This document shows, one piece after another, positions 41,246 to 51,039 of a stretch of DNA of 55,523 bases. The notes below the pieces were generated by a model, which did not search any database, was not told the DNA's origin, and saw nothing but the letters and a program-made list of their open reading frames with translations. The DNA is from JBOHNM01 sp050730675 (GTDB lineage Bacteria > Planctomycetota > Phycisphaerae > Phycisphaerales > UBA1924). A program made the translations under genes and the position numbers. Positions within the stretch are counted from its first letter, which is position 1. Each line of letters begins with the position of its first letter. The DNA is taken from the NCBI GenBank assembly GCA_050730675.1, contig JBOHNM010000007.1:1-55523 (forward strand), in the 5' to 3' direction.

Positions 41246-41857
41246 GTGCCGCCGACCCACTCCACCACTGCCCCCGTCACTGCCCCGCCTGCCGCGCAGG
41301 CCGTCCGACACGCCGCGCCTGTTGGGCCTGCGGCTGAGTACGTGGCCGAAGTTGCACCGCGCGTCAAACGTCCGTTCGAGGGTCCGGCCAAGTGGGCGGC
41401 GTTTGTCGTGCTCGTTCTTGCCGCGGCGGCGATCGGGGCGTGGGCGCTCTCGCACCCGCGTCCGGCGATGCACCTGACAAGTGCGCCGCAGCCGCTGTCT
41501 GTGCCGATGGCGCCAACCGCGGCGGAAGAGCCTGCGGCGCCGGCGCCACCTGTTGCGGCGCCTGAGCCCGTTGCCACGCCGGAACCCATCGCCACCCCAA
41601 AAGTGGAAGCGCCGACGCCCGCCCCGGAACCCGCGCGGCCTTCACCCGTTGCCGCGGCGGTGGCGCGTATGAACGTGAACACCGCCACGCAGGCGCAGCT
41701 CGAACTTCTCCCGGGCGTCGGCCCCGCGCTGGCCCAGCGGATCATTGCGGACCGCGAGAAGAACGGGCGGTACACCGCGATCGAGCAGCTCGACCGCGTC
41801 AAGGGCATCGGACCGAAGACTATCGAGAAGCTCCGGCCGCATATCCGCCTGGACTGA
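41246..41857 (+). CDS. ComEA-like membrane-anchored helix-hairpin-helix protein
   Basis: The 203-aa protein starts at GTG 41246, 7 nt after TAGATT (41233-41238). A TM at ~50-70 (WAAFVVLVLAAAAIGAWAL) is followed by a long Pro/Ala/Glu linker and a C-terminal double HhH domain: VNTATQAQLELLPGVGPALA and YTAIEQLDRVKGIGPKTIEKL. ComEA binds incoming DNA in competence. No other com genes are present here, and HhH proteins of this shape also have other roles. Confidence 0.85.
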   Translation: MPPTHSTTAPVTAPPAAQAVRHAAPVGPAAEYVAEVAPRVKRPFEGPAKWAAFVVLVLAAAAIGAWALSHPRPAMHLTSAPQPLSVPMAPTAAEEPAAPAPPVAAPEPVATPEPIATPKVEAPTPAPEPARPSPVAAAVARMNVNTATQAQLELLPGVGPALAQRIIADREKNGRYTAIEQLDRVKGIGPKTIEKLRPHIRLD

Positions 41858-41960
41858 GCCGCGCCCGGCCAAGCTCAACTATCATCCGGCAGTTCACCCC
41901 CGCGGTACACGCCCCGATGTTCAGGACGTGCCGCGTGGGCGTGCGCGCGGAGCGTTCAGG

Positions 41961-44900
41961 ATGGACCTCCTGCAACTCATCGCGTCGGACCCGGCCGTGG
42001 ACCGGCTGGCCGAGGTGGCGCTGCGCGCTCGCCGTGCTGTTGCCCGCGGGTCGCATGGCTCATCGACACACCTGCTTGCGGGCGCACTGGCGCGGCTCAC
42101 CGGACGGCCCGTTCTGCTGATGGTCGCGCACGTGGATGATGCCGACGAGGCCGCCGATGAACTTGTTGCGGCGGGGGTGGAGACGTTGCACTTCCCTGCC
42201 TTGGAGGCGCTCCCCAGCGAGTCCACGGCCGGGCTCGATCTTCTGGCTGAGCGGCTCAGCACCGTGCAGGCGGTGAGCGGCTGGGCGACGCCGTCCGACA
42301 CGCCGCGCGTGCTGGTCGCCCCCATCCAGGCCCTCATGCAGTCGGTCCCCGCCGCGGCGGACCTCGGCCGGCTCATGATCGCCGTCCAGACCGGGCAGAC
42401 GCCCGCGGGCGGGCTCACGGGACTGGTCCGCTGGCTCGACCAGGCCGGGTACAAGCGCACGCCGACGCTGGAGGAGCCCGGCGACTACGCCTTGCGCGGC
42501 GGCATCCTCGATATTTTCCCGCCGGGGGATGCCGCGGCGTCGGCCGCCTCCAGCGACACATCTCTGGGTGGTGTACCGATTCGCCTGGATTTCTTCGGCG
42601 ACCAGATCGACAAGATCACCGAGGTCGATCTCGCCACGATGGGCTCCGACCGCACAGTCCGCTCCGCGCAGCTCGTCTGCGCCAAGAGCGACACCGGCGG
42701 TGTGGATGACCGCGGCGTCAGTCTCGTCTCGCTCCTGCCGCCGAACACGATCGCCGTGCTGCACGAACTGCTCGAACTCACCGAGCAGGCACGCGGCTAC
42801 TACGAGCGCGTGACCCGCGCGCGGGGTATCTTCGGCCCGCCCGCGGTCTTCAAGCTCGTGCGCGAGCGGCTTGCCGCGGCGATCGAGGTCACGGCTATCG
42901 GTCAGTACGCCAGCGCCGAGCCGGCGGAGACGGTCGAGCTTCCTGTCACCGCCGCGCCGACGCTTGCCGACGATGCGGGTCAGGCCGTCAAGGAACTCGG
43001 CGAATTCGCCACCGCGGCCGTCCGCGGCGAGGAGCCTCTCGATATCACTGTCCACTGTCAGAACGCCGGCGAGCAGCAGCGCCTGGGCGAACTCATCACC
43101 GAATTCGCCCCCCCACCCGACGCCAAGAGCAAGATCGCCTCGACGCTCCAGTACCTTCACGCCGGCTTCGTCTGGACGTCACCCGGCCGCGGCACGCAGC
43201 ACGCCACGCCTCACCTCGCGCTGCCGTACTCCGAACTCCTCCACCGATTCACAGCACGCCGGCGGACGCGGGGCAAGATCCGCGCCGGGCGAGCGATGGA
43301 TGCCTTCCTCGAACTGGCCCCGGGCGACTTCGTCGTCCACACGGACTACGGCATCGCGAAATTCATCGGCCTGCAGATGCTCAAGCCGCGCGACGCCAAG
43401 CGCTCGGTTGAGGAGCGTCTGCACGGCGCGCCACTCCGCGCCGAGTCCGAGGAACAGGCCGAGGAGCACCTGACGCTCGAGTTCGCCGCGGGCGCCAAGC
43501 TGCACGTGCCGGTCACCAAGATCGACCTGGTCCAGAAGTACATCGGCGGCTTCAAAGGTTCCCCCCCGCTCTCGACCATCGGCGGCCAGCGCTGGCAATC
43601 GCAGAAGGCTCGCGTCGCCGACAGCGTCAAGGATCTTGCCGCCCAACTGTTGCGCGTGCGGGCCGCGCGCGAGTCGCTTCCGGGCGTCCGTTACCCCGCC
43701 GACACCGCGTGGCAGAAGGAGTTCGAGGCCGAGTTCCCCTACCAGGAGACCGAAGACCAACTCGCCGCCATCGCCGAGATCAAGAAGGACATGCTCTCGG
43801 CACGTCCGATGGACCGGCTGCTGTGTGGCGATGTCGGCTACGGCAAAACCGAGCTGGCCATCCGTGCCGCTTTCAAGGCCGTCGAGTACGGCAAGCAGGT
43901 CGCGGTGCTGGTTCCCACGACTGTGCTCGCCGAGCAGCACGAGCGGACGTTCAAGTCGCGATTCGCGGGGTATCCGTTCCGCGTCGAGAGCATCAGCCGC
44001 TGGAAGACCGACACCGAGGTGCGCGACACGCTCAAGGACCTGGCCCAGGGCAAGGTGGACGTCTGCATCGGCACCCACCGCCTGCTTTCCAAGGACGTCC
44101 AGTTCGCCGATCTCGGCCTGGTCGTTATCGACGAAGAGCAGCGCTTCGGCGTCGAGCACAAGGAACGGCTGCTCGCGCTCCGGATGACGGTGGATGTGCT
44201 CACCCTCAGCGCCACGCCCATCCCGCGCACGCTCCACATGTCCATGCTCGGCCTGCGCGATATCTCCAGCCTCACCACCGCCCCACTCGACCGGCGCGCC
44301 GTCGTCACCGAGGTCATTCCTTACAACGCGCAGCGGCTCAAGCAGGCGATCGACCGCGAGCTGGCCCGCGAGGGCCAGGTCTTCTACGTTCACAACCGCG
44401 TGCACGACATCACCTCGGCCGCGGATGATGTGCAGAAGCTGGCGCCGACCGCGCGCATCGTCATCGGCCACGGCCAGATGGCCGACGGCGAGCTTGAGGA
44501 CGTCATGCTCAAGTTCATCCGGCGCGAGGCGGACATTCTTGTCTCCACCACCATCATCGAGAGCGGCATCGATATCGCCACCGCCAACACGATGATCATC
44601 GACGATGCCGACCGCTTCGGCCTCGCGGAGCTGCACCAGCTGCGCGGGCGCGTCGGGCGCTACAAGCACCGGGCGTACTGCTACCTGCTCCTGCCCAACA
44701 ACCGCCCGCTCAAAGAGACCGCCAAGAAACGTTTGCAAGCCATCGAGCAGTACTCCATGCTCGGCGCCGGCTTCAAGATCGCCATGCGCGACCTGGAGAT
44801 CCGCGGCGCCGGCAACATCCTCGGCCCCGAGCAGTCCGGCCACATCGCCATCGTCGGCTACGACATGTACTGCCGCCTGCTCGACCGCGCCGTCAAAGAA

Positions 44901-45497
44901 CTCAAGAACGAGGTGACCGCGACACCGAGCGAGACCGCGCTCGAACTCGGCGTCAGCGGCTCGATCCCCAAGACGTATATCCCCTCGGACATGCGCCGCA
45001 TGGAGGCGTATCGCCGCACCGCCGTTGCATCCACCCACGACGAACTGGCGAAGGTTCGCACGGACCTCGCCGCCGCATACGGCCCCATCCCCGACCCCAC
45101 CGAGCGACTCCTGCAACTCGCGGAGATCCGAATTGGCGGCCGCTTCCTCGGCGTCCGCCTCATCACCACCCGCGGCAGCGATCTGCTCGTCCGCACGACG
45201 GATCCGCAAGCCGTCGCGGCACGCTTCCAAGGTTCTGCCGGCAAGACCGCCATCCCGATCGTCACGCAGAGCGGCGACCTCCCCGAAGTCTTCTGGCGTC
45301 CCGACAACCCCGCGAGCCTCCAGCCGCTGACGCTGCTGGCGATCCTGCGCAAACGCCTGGGCGCAGGCGAGCCGCCGATGCCCGCGCCTTCACCACCGCC
45401 CGCGCCGATGATGCCCGCGATCAAGAAGCCGAGCAAGGAACTCAAGGCGGTGAAGCACATGATCCGGCAGGCGAGGCGGGAGGGGCCGCGGGGGTGA
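41961..45497 (+). CDS. mfd: Transcription-repair coupling factor Mfd
   Basis: The 1178-aa protein displaces stalled RNA polymerase and recruits UvrA. Seen in order: UvrB-homology module with GDYALRGGILDIFPPGD (~170), CarD-like polymerase-binding domain ELAPGDFVVHTDYGIAKFIG (~450), helicase Walker A CGDVGYGKTELAIRAAFKA (~620), Walker B VVIDEEQRFGVEHKE (~723), ESGIDIATANTMIIDDADR and LRGRVGR (~860-900), then the C-terminal regulatory domain with a Pro-rich tail. The ATG at 41961 gives the canonical N-terminus; the ComEA-like gene lies 103 bp upstream. Confidence 0.96.
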   Translation: MDLLQLIASDPAVDRLAEVALRARRAVARGSHGSSTHLLAGALARLTGRPVLLMVAHVDDADEAADELVAAGVETLHFPALEALPSESTAGLDLLAERLSTVQAVSGWATPSDTPRVLVAPIQALMQSVPAAADLGRLMIAVQTGQTPAGGLTGLVRWLDQAGYKRTPTLEEPGDYALRGGILDIFPPGDAAASAASSDTSLGGVPIRLDFFGDQIDKITEVDLATMGSDRTVRSAQLVCAKSDTGGVDDRGVSLVSLLPPNTIAVLHELLELTEQARGYYERVTRARGIFGPPAVFKLVRERLAAAIEVTAIGQYASAEPAETVELPVTAAPTLADDAGQAVKELGEFATAAVRGEEPLDITVHCQNAGEQQRLGELITEFAPPPDAKSKIASTLQYLHAGFVWTSPGRGTQHATPHLALPYSELLHRFTARRRTRGKIRAGRAMDAFLELAPGDFVVHTDYGIAKFIGLQMLKPRDAKRSVEERLHGAPLRAESEEQAEEHLTLEFAAGAKLHVPVTKIDLVQKYIGGFKGSPPLSTIGGQRWQSQKARVADSVKDLAAQLLRVRAARESLPGVRYPADTAWQKEFEAEFPYQETEDQLAAIAEIKKDMLSARPMDRLLCGDVGYGKTELAIRAAFKAVEYGKQVAVLVPTTVLAEQHERTFKSRFAGYPFRVESISRWKTDTEVRDTLKDLAQGKVDVCIGTHRLLSKDVQFADLGLVVIDEEQRFGVEHKERLLALRMTVDVLTLSATPIPRTLHMSMLGLRDISSLTTAPLDRRAVVTEVIPYNAQRLKQAIDRELAREGQVFYVHNRVHDITSAADDVQKLAPTARIVIGHGQMADGELEDVMLKFIRREADILVSTTIIESGIDIATANTMIIDDADRFGLAELHQLRGRVGRYKHRAYCYLLLPNNRPLKETAKKRLQAIEQYSMLGAGFKIAMRDLEIRGAGNILGPEQSGHIAIVGYDMYCRLLDRAVKELKNEVTATPSETALELGVSGSIPKTYIPSDMRRMEAYRRTAVASTHDELAKVRTDLAAAYGPIPDPTERLLQLAEIRIGGRFLGVRLITTRGSDLLVRTTDPQAVAARFQGSAGKTAIPIVTQSGDLPEVFWRPDNPASLQPLTLLAILRKRLGAGEPPMPAPSPPPAPMMPAIKKPSKELKAVKHMIRQARREGPRG

Positions 45498-45525
45498 GGC
45501 TGTATCATCCAGCGGCGGGTCGCCC

Positions 45526-46356
45526 ATGCCACAGATCCTGACCACGATTCTCGTGCCCATCGGCATCCTCGTCGGGCTGGTTGCTCTGGTGGTGGGATAC
45601 ATCTTGCTTCGTTTGGTCAGTGCGATGCGCACGTGGTCGCCGACGGACAGCAAGCCGCGGTATGTTGATCGCGACGATCCGTGGGTCGATCCGAGACTCT
45701 CCGCCCAGGTGTCGCCGCTGGTGTCCCAGTTCGCGGGCCGCGGCTATGTCGAGGTGGGGCGGGTGCTCAGCGAGCCCGGCTCGGGAACGCTTCGGCTGGA
45801 TGTGTTCATGGTTGATGCCGCCACGATGATCGAGCTGACGCTCTCGGCGGATCTGATGTTCAGATCGCCGAACATCAATCCATGGCTATGGGCTTCCTTC
45901 GAGTCGCGCAGCGACAAGGGGGAGCGGCTCATCACCAGCAACAGCATGATCCTGGCGTGCAAAGAGAATCTGCCTGATCGGGCAACCTCGCTGGTTGCTG
46001 TCGGAATTCAGGACTCGGGCACGGTGGAGATCCTGCACGGAGCGCACGCACGCGACGTGCAGTTTGCATGCACGACACTCCGACGAAGCGCTCAGGAACG
46101 ACTCTCGGAGGCCGTTCGCGAGCGTGGCCGCCTGCTGCAACGGATGATGACCGAGCGGCAGATTGTGCTTTCGCCGGACCAGAAGCTGATGCGCCACCGC
46201 TGGCGGTACATTGTCTCACGGTTCGGACAAGTCTTTTCATCCACAGGCAAGCGCGAGTCAGCCGCGCAGCACAAGCGGGCGGAGGAGCTGCTTCTAGCCG
46301 CGGGGCTTACGAAGGAGCAGTTTGAGCGGAGCATGAAACGGACACCTCGCGCTTGA
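45526..46356 (+). CDS. Hypothetical protein with one N-terminal TM segment
   Basis: The 276-aa protein has a single TM at ~8-30 (ILVPIGILVGLVALVVGYIL) and a soluble domain of mixed character (YVEVGRVLSEPGSGTLRLDV, MIELTLSADLMF, LPDRATSLVAVG). The C-terminal helical region RERGRLLQRMMTERQIVL ends in a basic tail. TATCAT at 45503-45508 lies 17 nt before the ATG, giving a short leader. I do not recognise the family. It follows mfd by 28 bp. Confidence 0.75.
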   Translation: MPQILTTILVPIGILVGLVALVVGYILLRLVSAMRTWSPTDSKPRYVDRDDPWVDPRLSAQVSPLVSQFAGRGYVEVGRVLSEPGSGTLRLDVFMVDAATMIELTLSADLMFRSPNINPWLWASFESRSDKGERLITSNSMILACKENLPDRATSLVAVGIQDSGTVEILHGAHARDVQFACTTLRRSAQERLSEAVRERGRLLQRMMTERQIVLSPDQKLMRHRWRYIVSRFGQVFSSTGKRESAAQHKRAEELLLAAGLTKEQFERSMKRTPRA

Positions 46357-46410
46357 CAGTGCCGCGGCGACGCCCTCGAACCGGACTGGATCCACGCCCG
46401 CACTGCTTTG

Positions 46411-47652
46411 TCAACTGTGAGCTGACCGCCCCCGACCTCGCAGCGCCCACACCAGCGCCACCGCCGCCCCGATCCCCAGCACCGCGCCAACGGCGAACGG
46501 CGTCGCCGCACCCACACGATCCCACAGCACCCCGGCCATCGCGCTCGCGGGGAGCAGCGCCAGCCCGACCACGGTCGAGAACATTCCGAGCACCGTGGCC
46601 CGGTGCTCCGCCGGGGCCAGGTCCACGATCAGCGCCTTCTCCACGCCCTCGGTCAGCGCCATGTGCGCGCCGTAGAGCGCGAAGAGCACCCAGATCGCCC
46701 ACGGGCCCGCGAAGCCCGCCGCGGCGAAGCCCGCGTACGCCAGCCCGTGCACGGCGTAACCGGCGATCAGCACGCGCTTGTGCCCGATCGCGTCGGCGAT
46801 CGCCCCGGCCGGGTATGCCAAGATCGTGTACGCCAGGTTGTACACCGCGTAGGCCAGGATCACGTCCGTCGGCGCAAAGCCCCGGTCCTGTGCGCGCAGC
46901 AGCAGGAACTGGTTCGAGCAGTTCCCGACGTTGAACAGGAAGACGATCAGCAGGTACCGCTTCAGCTCCGCCGGCACCGTCCGCCACACGTACCCCCAGC
47001 TCGCCGTATCGGCCGCGCCCGCCGCCGGCTTCTTTCGCCCCTTGCCCGTTTCACGCACGAACAGCAGCACGATCACTGCCAGGCCCGCCGGGAGCGCCGC
47101 CCACAGAAACACCGGCCGCACTTCCTGAGTTCCCTGCCGCATGATCACCCACGCCGCGGCAACCCCGATGAACGCCCCGGCGGTGTCCATCGCGCGGTGG
47201 AAGCCGAAGGCCCGCGCCCGCTCGGAGGAGTCCACACTCTCGGCAATGAGGGCATCCCGCGCGGGCGACCGCAGGGCCTTGCCCAGGCGGTCCACGACGC
47301 GCCCCACCAGCGCCAGCGCCGGCACAGCCGCGAGCCACAGCACCAGTTTCCCCGCCACGCCGAGCAGGTACCCACCGATCGTCAACGGCTTGCGCTTGCC
47401 CAGCCGGTCCGACAGCCGCCCCGCGCCGACGCGCAGCAGCTGGGCCACCGCCTCGGCCACGCCTTCGATCAAACCAAAGAAACTTTTGCTCGCGCCGAGC
47501 GTCCCCACCACCAGCAGCGGCAGCAGCGGGTAGGTCATCTCGCTGGCAATGTCCGTCAGCAGCGAGGCCACCGACATCAACATCAGGTTCCGGTTGGTGA
47601 CCAGCTTCAGCAGTCGCTCGATCGCCGTGTCGCCGTGCCAGAGGCTGCCCAT
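46411..47652 (-). CDS. MFS transporter
   Basis: The 413-aa protein has 12 predicted TM helices. The MFS loop 2-3 signature is GRLSDRLGKRKPLTIGGYLL near residue 80, repeated in the second half as GAIADAIGHKRVLIAGYAVH near 290. GRVVDRLGKALRSPARDALI and FGFHRAMDTAGAFIG are features of the planctomycetal/cyanobacterial 'MFS_1, multidrug-like' group. The substrate is unknown. The start at 47652 is 5 nt after TACCCT (47658-47663, minus strand). Confidence 0.85.
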   Translation of the reverse strand: MGSLWHGDTAIERLLKLVTNRNLMLMSVASLLTDIASEMTYPLLPLLVVGTLGASKSFFGLIEGVAEAVAQLLRVGAGRLSDRLGKRKPLTIGGYLLGVAGKLVLWLAAVPALALVGRVVDRLGKALRSPARDALIAESVDSSERARAFGFHRAMDTAGAFIGVAAAWVIMRQGTQEVRPVFLWAALPAGLAVIVLLFVRETGKGRKKPAAGAADTASWGYVWRTVPAELKRYLLIVFLFNVGNCSNQFLLLRAQDRGFAPTDVILAYAVYNLAYTILAYPAGAIADAIGHKRVLIAGYAVHGLAYAGFAAAGFAGPWAIWVLFALYGAHMALTEGVEKALIVDLAPAEHRATVLGMFSTVVGLALLPASAMAGVLWDRVGAATPFAVGAVLGIGAAVALVWALRGRGRSAHS

Positions 47653-47746
47653 GCTGCAGGGTACGGACGGTGCGGTGCGATCGCCATGACGAGTGGACAG
47701 CACCGCGAATTGGCCTTTGCCTGCATGGACGAGATCAACCACGCGG

Positions 47747-48109
47747 TCAGCGCGGCCCACTACCCGACGCATTGAGCTTCGCGGCCACCGCCTCGGCGGG
47801 GATCATCACGCGGAATCCAAGTTCATTGACCCAAAGATCAGGCGCGTTGGCGCCGTGCGTGTACCGGGACTGGGAGTACGGCGACGTTGCGAATCCGCCG
47901 CCGCAAGCGACCCGCCACTGCGCACCGGCCTCCTCGGCGGTCGGTCCCGTGGGGTCGATGGCGCATGTGTGTGCATAACGCTTGTACGCCGCGGCCGAAA
48001 ACCAATCCTGCACATACTCGTGCACGTTCCCGCCCATGTCGTAGAGGCCGAAAGGGTTCGGGCGACGGGAGGCGACCGGGCACGGACGCCGCTTTCCCGC
48101 CGCGGTCAT
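47747..48109 (-). pseudogene. Truncated formylglycine-generating-enzyme (FGE-sulfatase) domain
   Basis: The 120-aa open frame carries only the C-terminal part of an FGE/SUMF1 domain: RPNPFGLYDMGGNVHEYVQD, then RVACGGGFATSPYSQSRY and NELGFRVMIP. About two thirds of the domain, including the N-terminal calcium-binding parts, is absent. The surviving ATG at 48109 has AAAGGAG 6 nt upstream, so a short protein could still be made. No sulfatase gene is nearby. Confidence 0.8.
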
Positions 48110-48275
48110 GAGTTTGCTCCTTTGGATATGCACGGCAGTTCAGGCCGCGCCTTGGATATGACCATCCAGGGGACGTTCTTACAGGAAAATCTGGATGGTC
48201 AATCGCAAGCTAAAGGGCCTCCCCCGGCGCCCCGTCTGAAGATCAATCAACGACCATCTGCAGGCAGTGGCCAAT

Positions 48276-48300
48276 GAAAAACGCGGGTCGAAGCCCGCGT
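48276..48300 (-). terminator. Rho-independent terminator of the 475-aa unknown
   Basis: On the minus strand ACGCGGG, CTTCGA, CCCGCGT is followed by TTTTT. It lies 46 bp beyond the stop at 48346. Confidence 0.85.
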
Positions 48301-48345
48301 CGTCCTGCCCACTTTGAAGTACGCCGCCATCCGATGGACAAGCGC

Positions 48346-49773
48346 TTAGGCCCCCGCAAGCTCGTGGTGATGCGCGGCACCCTTCTCCGCCACGCGCCGC
48401 GCATCGGTCCGGGCGATGATGTCGCTCACGCCCTCCTGGTTGAACCCCTTGAACCCGTCGTTGCGTTCCAGGTTCTCCAGGTGGCTCCCCAGCGCCCCCT
48501 CGACGCGGAACAGCTCACCCTGGCGCGGTGTGATCAGCCCGTACTTCAGCAGCCGCTCGATCCGCTCGGGCTTCACCGGCCAGCGCTCGCCCTCGGTGAA
48601 CGCCTGGCGCAGGTACGGGAACGTCGTGAAGGGCCCCATCGTCCGCACGCCGCCGCGCTCGAGCTGCTCCACCAGCGCGTGCCAGTCGAACATCGCCTCC
48701 AGGTGGTGCATCCCCGCCTGCAGCACCGCTTCGCCGTGCAGCGCGCACCACAGGCCGACCGTCCCCAACCCCGTGTGCTTGTTCTTGAACCCCTGGTGCG
48801 CAAAGTCGCCCATCAGCTCGTCCGGACTCATGTCCACATCGTTGAACGTGGTGATCCCCGTCACCGGCTGCTCCATCACCTGCGCGCCCCATCCGGCCTC
48901 GGCGCCGGCATAGAAGCACTCGCGGCAGATGAACCCGAGCTTTTCCCACAGCAGCACCAGTTCCTTGAAGTGCTCGCGCGAGGAGCGGTAGGTGTGGTGG
49001 TCGTGGTTCGCCCACCCCATCCCATGCTTCTGCTGGCGAGCGAACTGCACCTGCGCGGCACGGTTCCGCTTCATCCAGTACTCGCGCTCGGCCTTGAAGA
49101 ACAGGTCGCACGTCCAGTCGGCGCCCAGGTCCTTGATGGCCGCATCCACGATCCGGTTCGCCTCGACGAACCCCTGCGTGTCATCCACAAAGTCACGCCG
49201 CCGCGTCCGCAGCCGGTTCAGGTGCTCCTGCGCCTGCACGCGCTGCTCCGGCGTCGAGTCACAGAGGTCGAACCCCCACAACCCGTGCCGCTCGATCCCC
49301 CAAAGCTCGGTCCCGTGTTCACGTGACGCCAGCCCCATCCGCAGGCGGCTCAGCGGCGCGCCCTCCGGGCTCTCCGGCTCGTGGAACGGCAGATTGTGCG
49401 CCTGCAGGAAATCCACGACGCTCTCAACCTTGATCGCCACCAGCATGTTGCCCTTGACCGATCCCACCAGCACCGGCGGAAACAGCCCGTCCCGGTTCAG
49501 GTATGCCTCAGGTGCGTGGGGTTGCGGCTCGTGTTTGAAACCCGCCGCCATCAACGCCGCACGGAGCCCGCCCGGCACCGTTTCCTCCGGCGCACAGATA
49601 TGGTCAACCCAGTCCACAAATCGGGTGCCGGTCTCCTCTTTCATTCTCCGGGAGAAGGCCGCGGCCCAGTGATTCCTCGCCAGAAAGCCGTTCACAAGCT
49701 CGTTCACGAGCTTCCAAGCCTTCGGCTGGGGCTGCCAGTTGTACTGCTTCAAGGACTCCATCGCCGTCGTCAT
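48346..49773 (-). CDS. Conserved uncharacterised protein, His-rich, possible metalloprotein
   Basis: The 475-aa soluble protein starts at ATG 49773 (GGAG 9 nt upstream); an upstream open extension has no coding character. Strongly patterned segments include GMGWANHDHHTYRSSREHF near residue 255, ECFYAGAEAGWGAQVMEQ near 290, LWCALHGEAVLQAGMHHLEA near 350, and GALGSHLENLERNDGFKGF near 430. Clustered His, Glu and Asp suggest a metal site. I recall similar uncharacterised proteins in several phyla but cannot name a family or reaction. It is a single-gene transcript with its own terminator. Confidence 0.75.
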   Translation of the reverse strand: MTTAMESLKQYNWQPQPKAWKLVNELVNGFLARNHWAAAFSRRMKEETGTRFVDWVDHICAPEETVPGGLRAALMAAGFKHEPQPHAPEAYLNRDGLFPPVLVGSVKGNMLVAIKVESVVDFLQAHNLPFHEPESPEGAPLSRLRMGLASREHGTELWGIERHGLWGFDLCDSTPEQRVQAQEHLNRLRTRRRDFVDDTQGFVEANRIVDAAIKDLGADWTCDLFFKAEREYWMKRNRAAQVQFARQQKHGMGWANHDHHTYRSSREHFKELVLLWEKLGFICRECFYAGAEAGWGAQVMEQPVTGITTFNDVDMSPDELMGDFAHQGFKNKHTGLGTVGLWCALHGEAVLQAGMHHLEAMFDWHALVEQLERGGVRTMGPFTTFPYLRQAFTEGERWPVKPERIERLLKYGLITPRQGELFRVEGALGSHLENLERNDGFKGFNQEGVSDIIARTDARRVAEKGAAHHHELAGA

Positions 49774-49952
49774 ATGCCATCGCTCCAGAGCAACCGTTTG
49801 GGGGAGCAACCGTAGACGAGGTAACCAACGTCGGGAATCGCCGCTGAATAGCCATTGCACGCGGCAAAAATTTATTTCACCCGGGCAGACCTCTGGGCAC
49901 TTCGCCCGTATAGACCCATGACGCAGTGTCCCTAGGTGCAGGAGATGCCCAC

Positions 49953-50987
49953 ATGAGCCTCGATGGGGTAGGATCGCCTTCCGGCGTGGCTCTCACCACG
50001 TCCGATACCACCGTAGCCCGTTCTCCCGCGGCCCAGGTCGCCGACCTGACCGATCGCGAGCGCGAGATCCTGGGCCTCATCGGCATGGGCCTCTCCATGT
50101 CCGATATCGCCAAGCGCCTCAACCGCACCATCAAGACCGTCGAGTGGTACCGCGGCTCGCTCGGCAAGAAGCTCCGCGCCAAGAACCGCGTCCAGCTCGC
50201 CCGCATCGCCATCGGCGCAGGCCTCACCTCCGACCCCGCCGGCGCCCCCGCCTCCGCCGCGCCCGAGCACCGCCTCGGCGCATTCGAGCAGGCCCTCAGC
50301 GCCGTCGATTCCTACATCTGGCTCTGGGACGACACCCAGCGTCGCCTGGAAATCTCCGAGAGCCTCCTCTCCGTCACCGGCTACAAATCCTCTGAATTCG
50401 AGGACCTCCGCTTCGCTTTCGCTCGCCTCTCCGACCCCTCGGCCCTCGAGGAACTCGTCGTCGGCATCTTCCGATCGCTCTCCTCCGGCGGCAACGCGTT
50501 CGACGTCCCCGTCCGCCTTGTTCACAAAGATGGGTCGCGCCTGGTCATGCGCGCCCTCGGCAAGATCGACCGCGACACCGCCGGCATCCCCCTCCGCTGG
50601 CGCGGCATCACGAGCATCGTCGATCGCCTCCCCCCCGCCGCCGTCCCCAAGCCCGCGCTCGACCGCATCGGCGCGTTCGAGTGGGACGCTCGCGACGATC
50701 ACTACGAGGCCTGCCCCAACACATTCCGCCTCCTCCGCCGGCAGCCCGGCAGTATCGGCACGCGCCTCAAGGATTGGGGCGCGATCATCGATCCCACCCA
50801 CCGCGATTCTCACGCCCTCCGGCTGCGCGAAGCCGCCGACTCGCACGCCACGACCAGCGTCACCGTCCGCACTCCCCGCACCTGCGGCGACAGCCGCGCA
50901 CGCCTGTTCGATGACAACCTCGTCTTTCTGCGGGCCGCCTCGGGCGATCTCATGCGTGTCGTCGGCACCACCACCCTGGTCGCCTGA
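49953..50987 (+). CDS. Regulator with N-terminal LuxR-type HTH and C-terminal PAS-like domains
   Basis: The 344-aa protein starts at ATG 49953 (GGAG 8 nt upstream; GTG 49926 is an alternative). The LuxR/GerE HTH at ~30-88 has LTDREREILGLIGMGLSMSD, KRLNRTIKTVEWYRGSLGKK and NRVQLARIAI. After a linker a PAS-like domain (~105-220) shows YIWLWDDTQRRLEISESLLS, then VRLVHKDGSRLVMRALGKID. A second, weaker PAS-like repeat (IGAFEWDARDDHYEACPNTF) follows. The HTH-first order is the reverse of the usual LuxR layout. The signal is unknown; there is no receiver domain. Confidence 0.8.
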   Translation: MSLDGVGSPSGVALTTSDTTVARSPAAQVADLTDREREILGLIGMGLSMSDIAKRLNRTIKTVEWYRGSLGKKLRAKNRVQLARIAIGAGLTSDPAGAPASAAPEHRLGAFEQALSAVDSYIWLWDDTQRRLEISESLLSVTGYKSSEFEDLRFAFARLSDPSALEELVVGIFRSLSSGGNAFDVPVRLVHKDGSRLVMRALGKIDRDTAGIPLRWRGITSIVDRLPPAAVPKPALDRIGAFEWDARDDHYEACPNTFRLLRRQPGSIGTRLKDWGAIIDPTHRDSHALRLREAADSHATTSVTVRTPRTCGDSRARLFDDNLVFLRAASGDLMRVVGTTTLVA

Positions 50988-51039
50988 CACCCTCGGGCCT
51001 CACCCCTCGGCACTCCGGCGATTGCGCTAGGCTGTCGGC

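Noticed and set aside
43179..45230. 683-codon minus-strand open frame inside mfd
   Set aside because: GC-rich shadow of a strongly conserved gene; no own start signal or domain.
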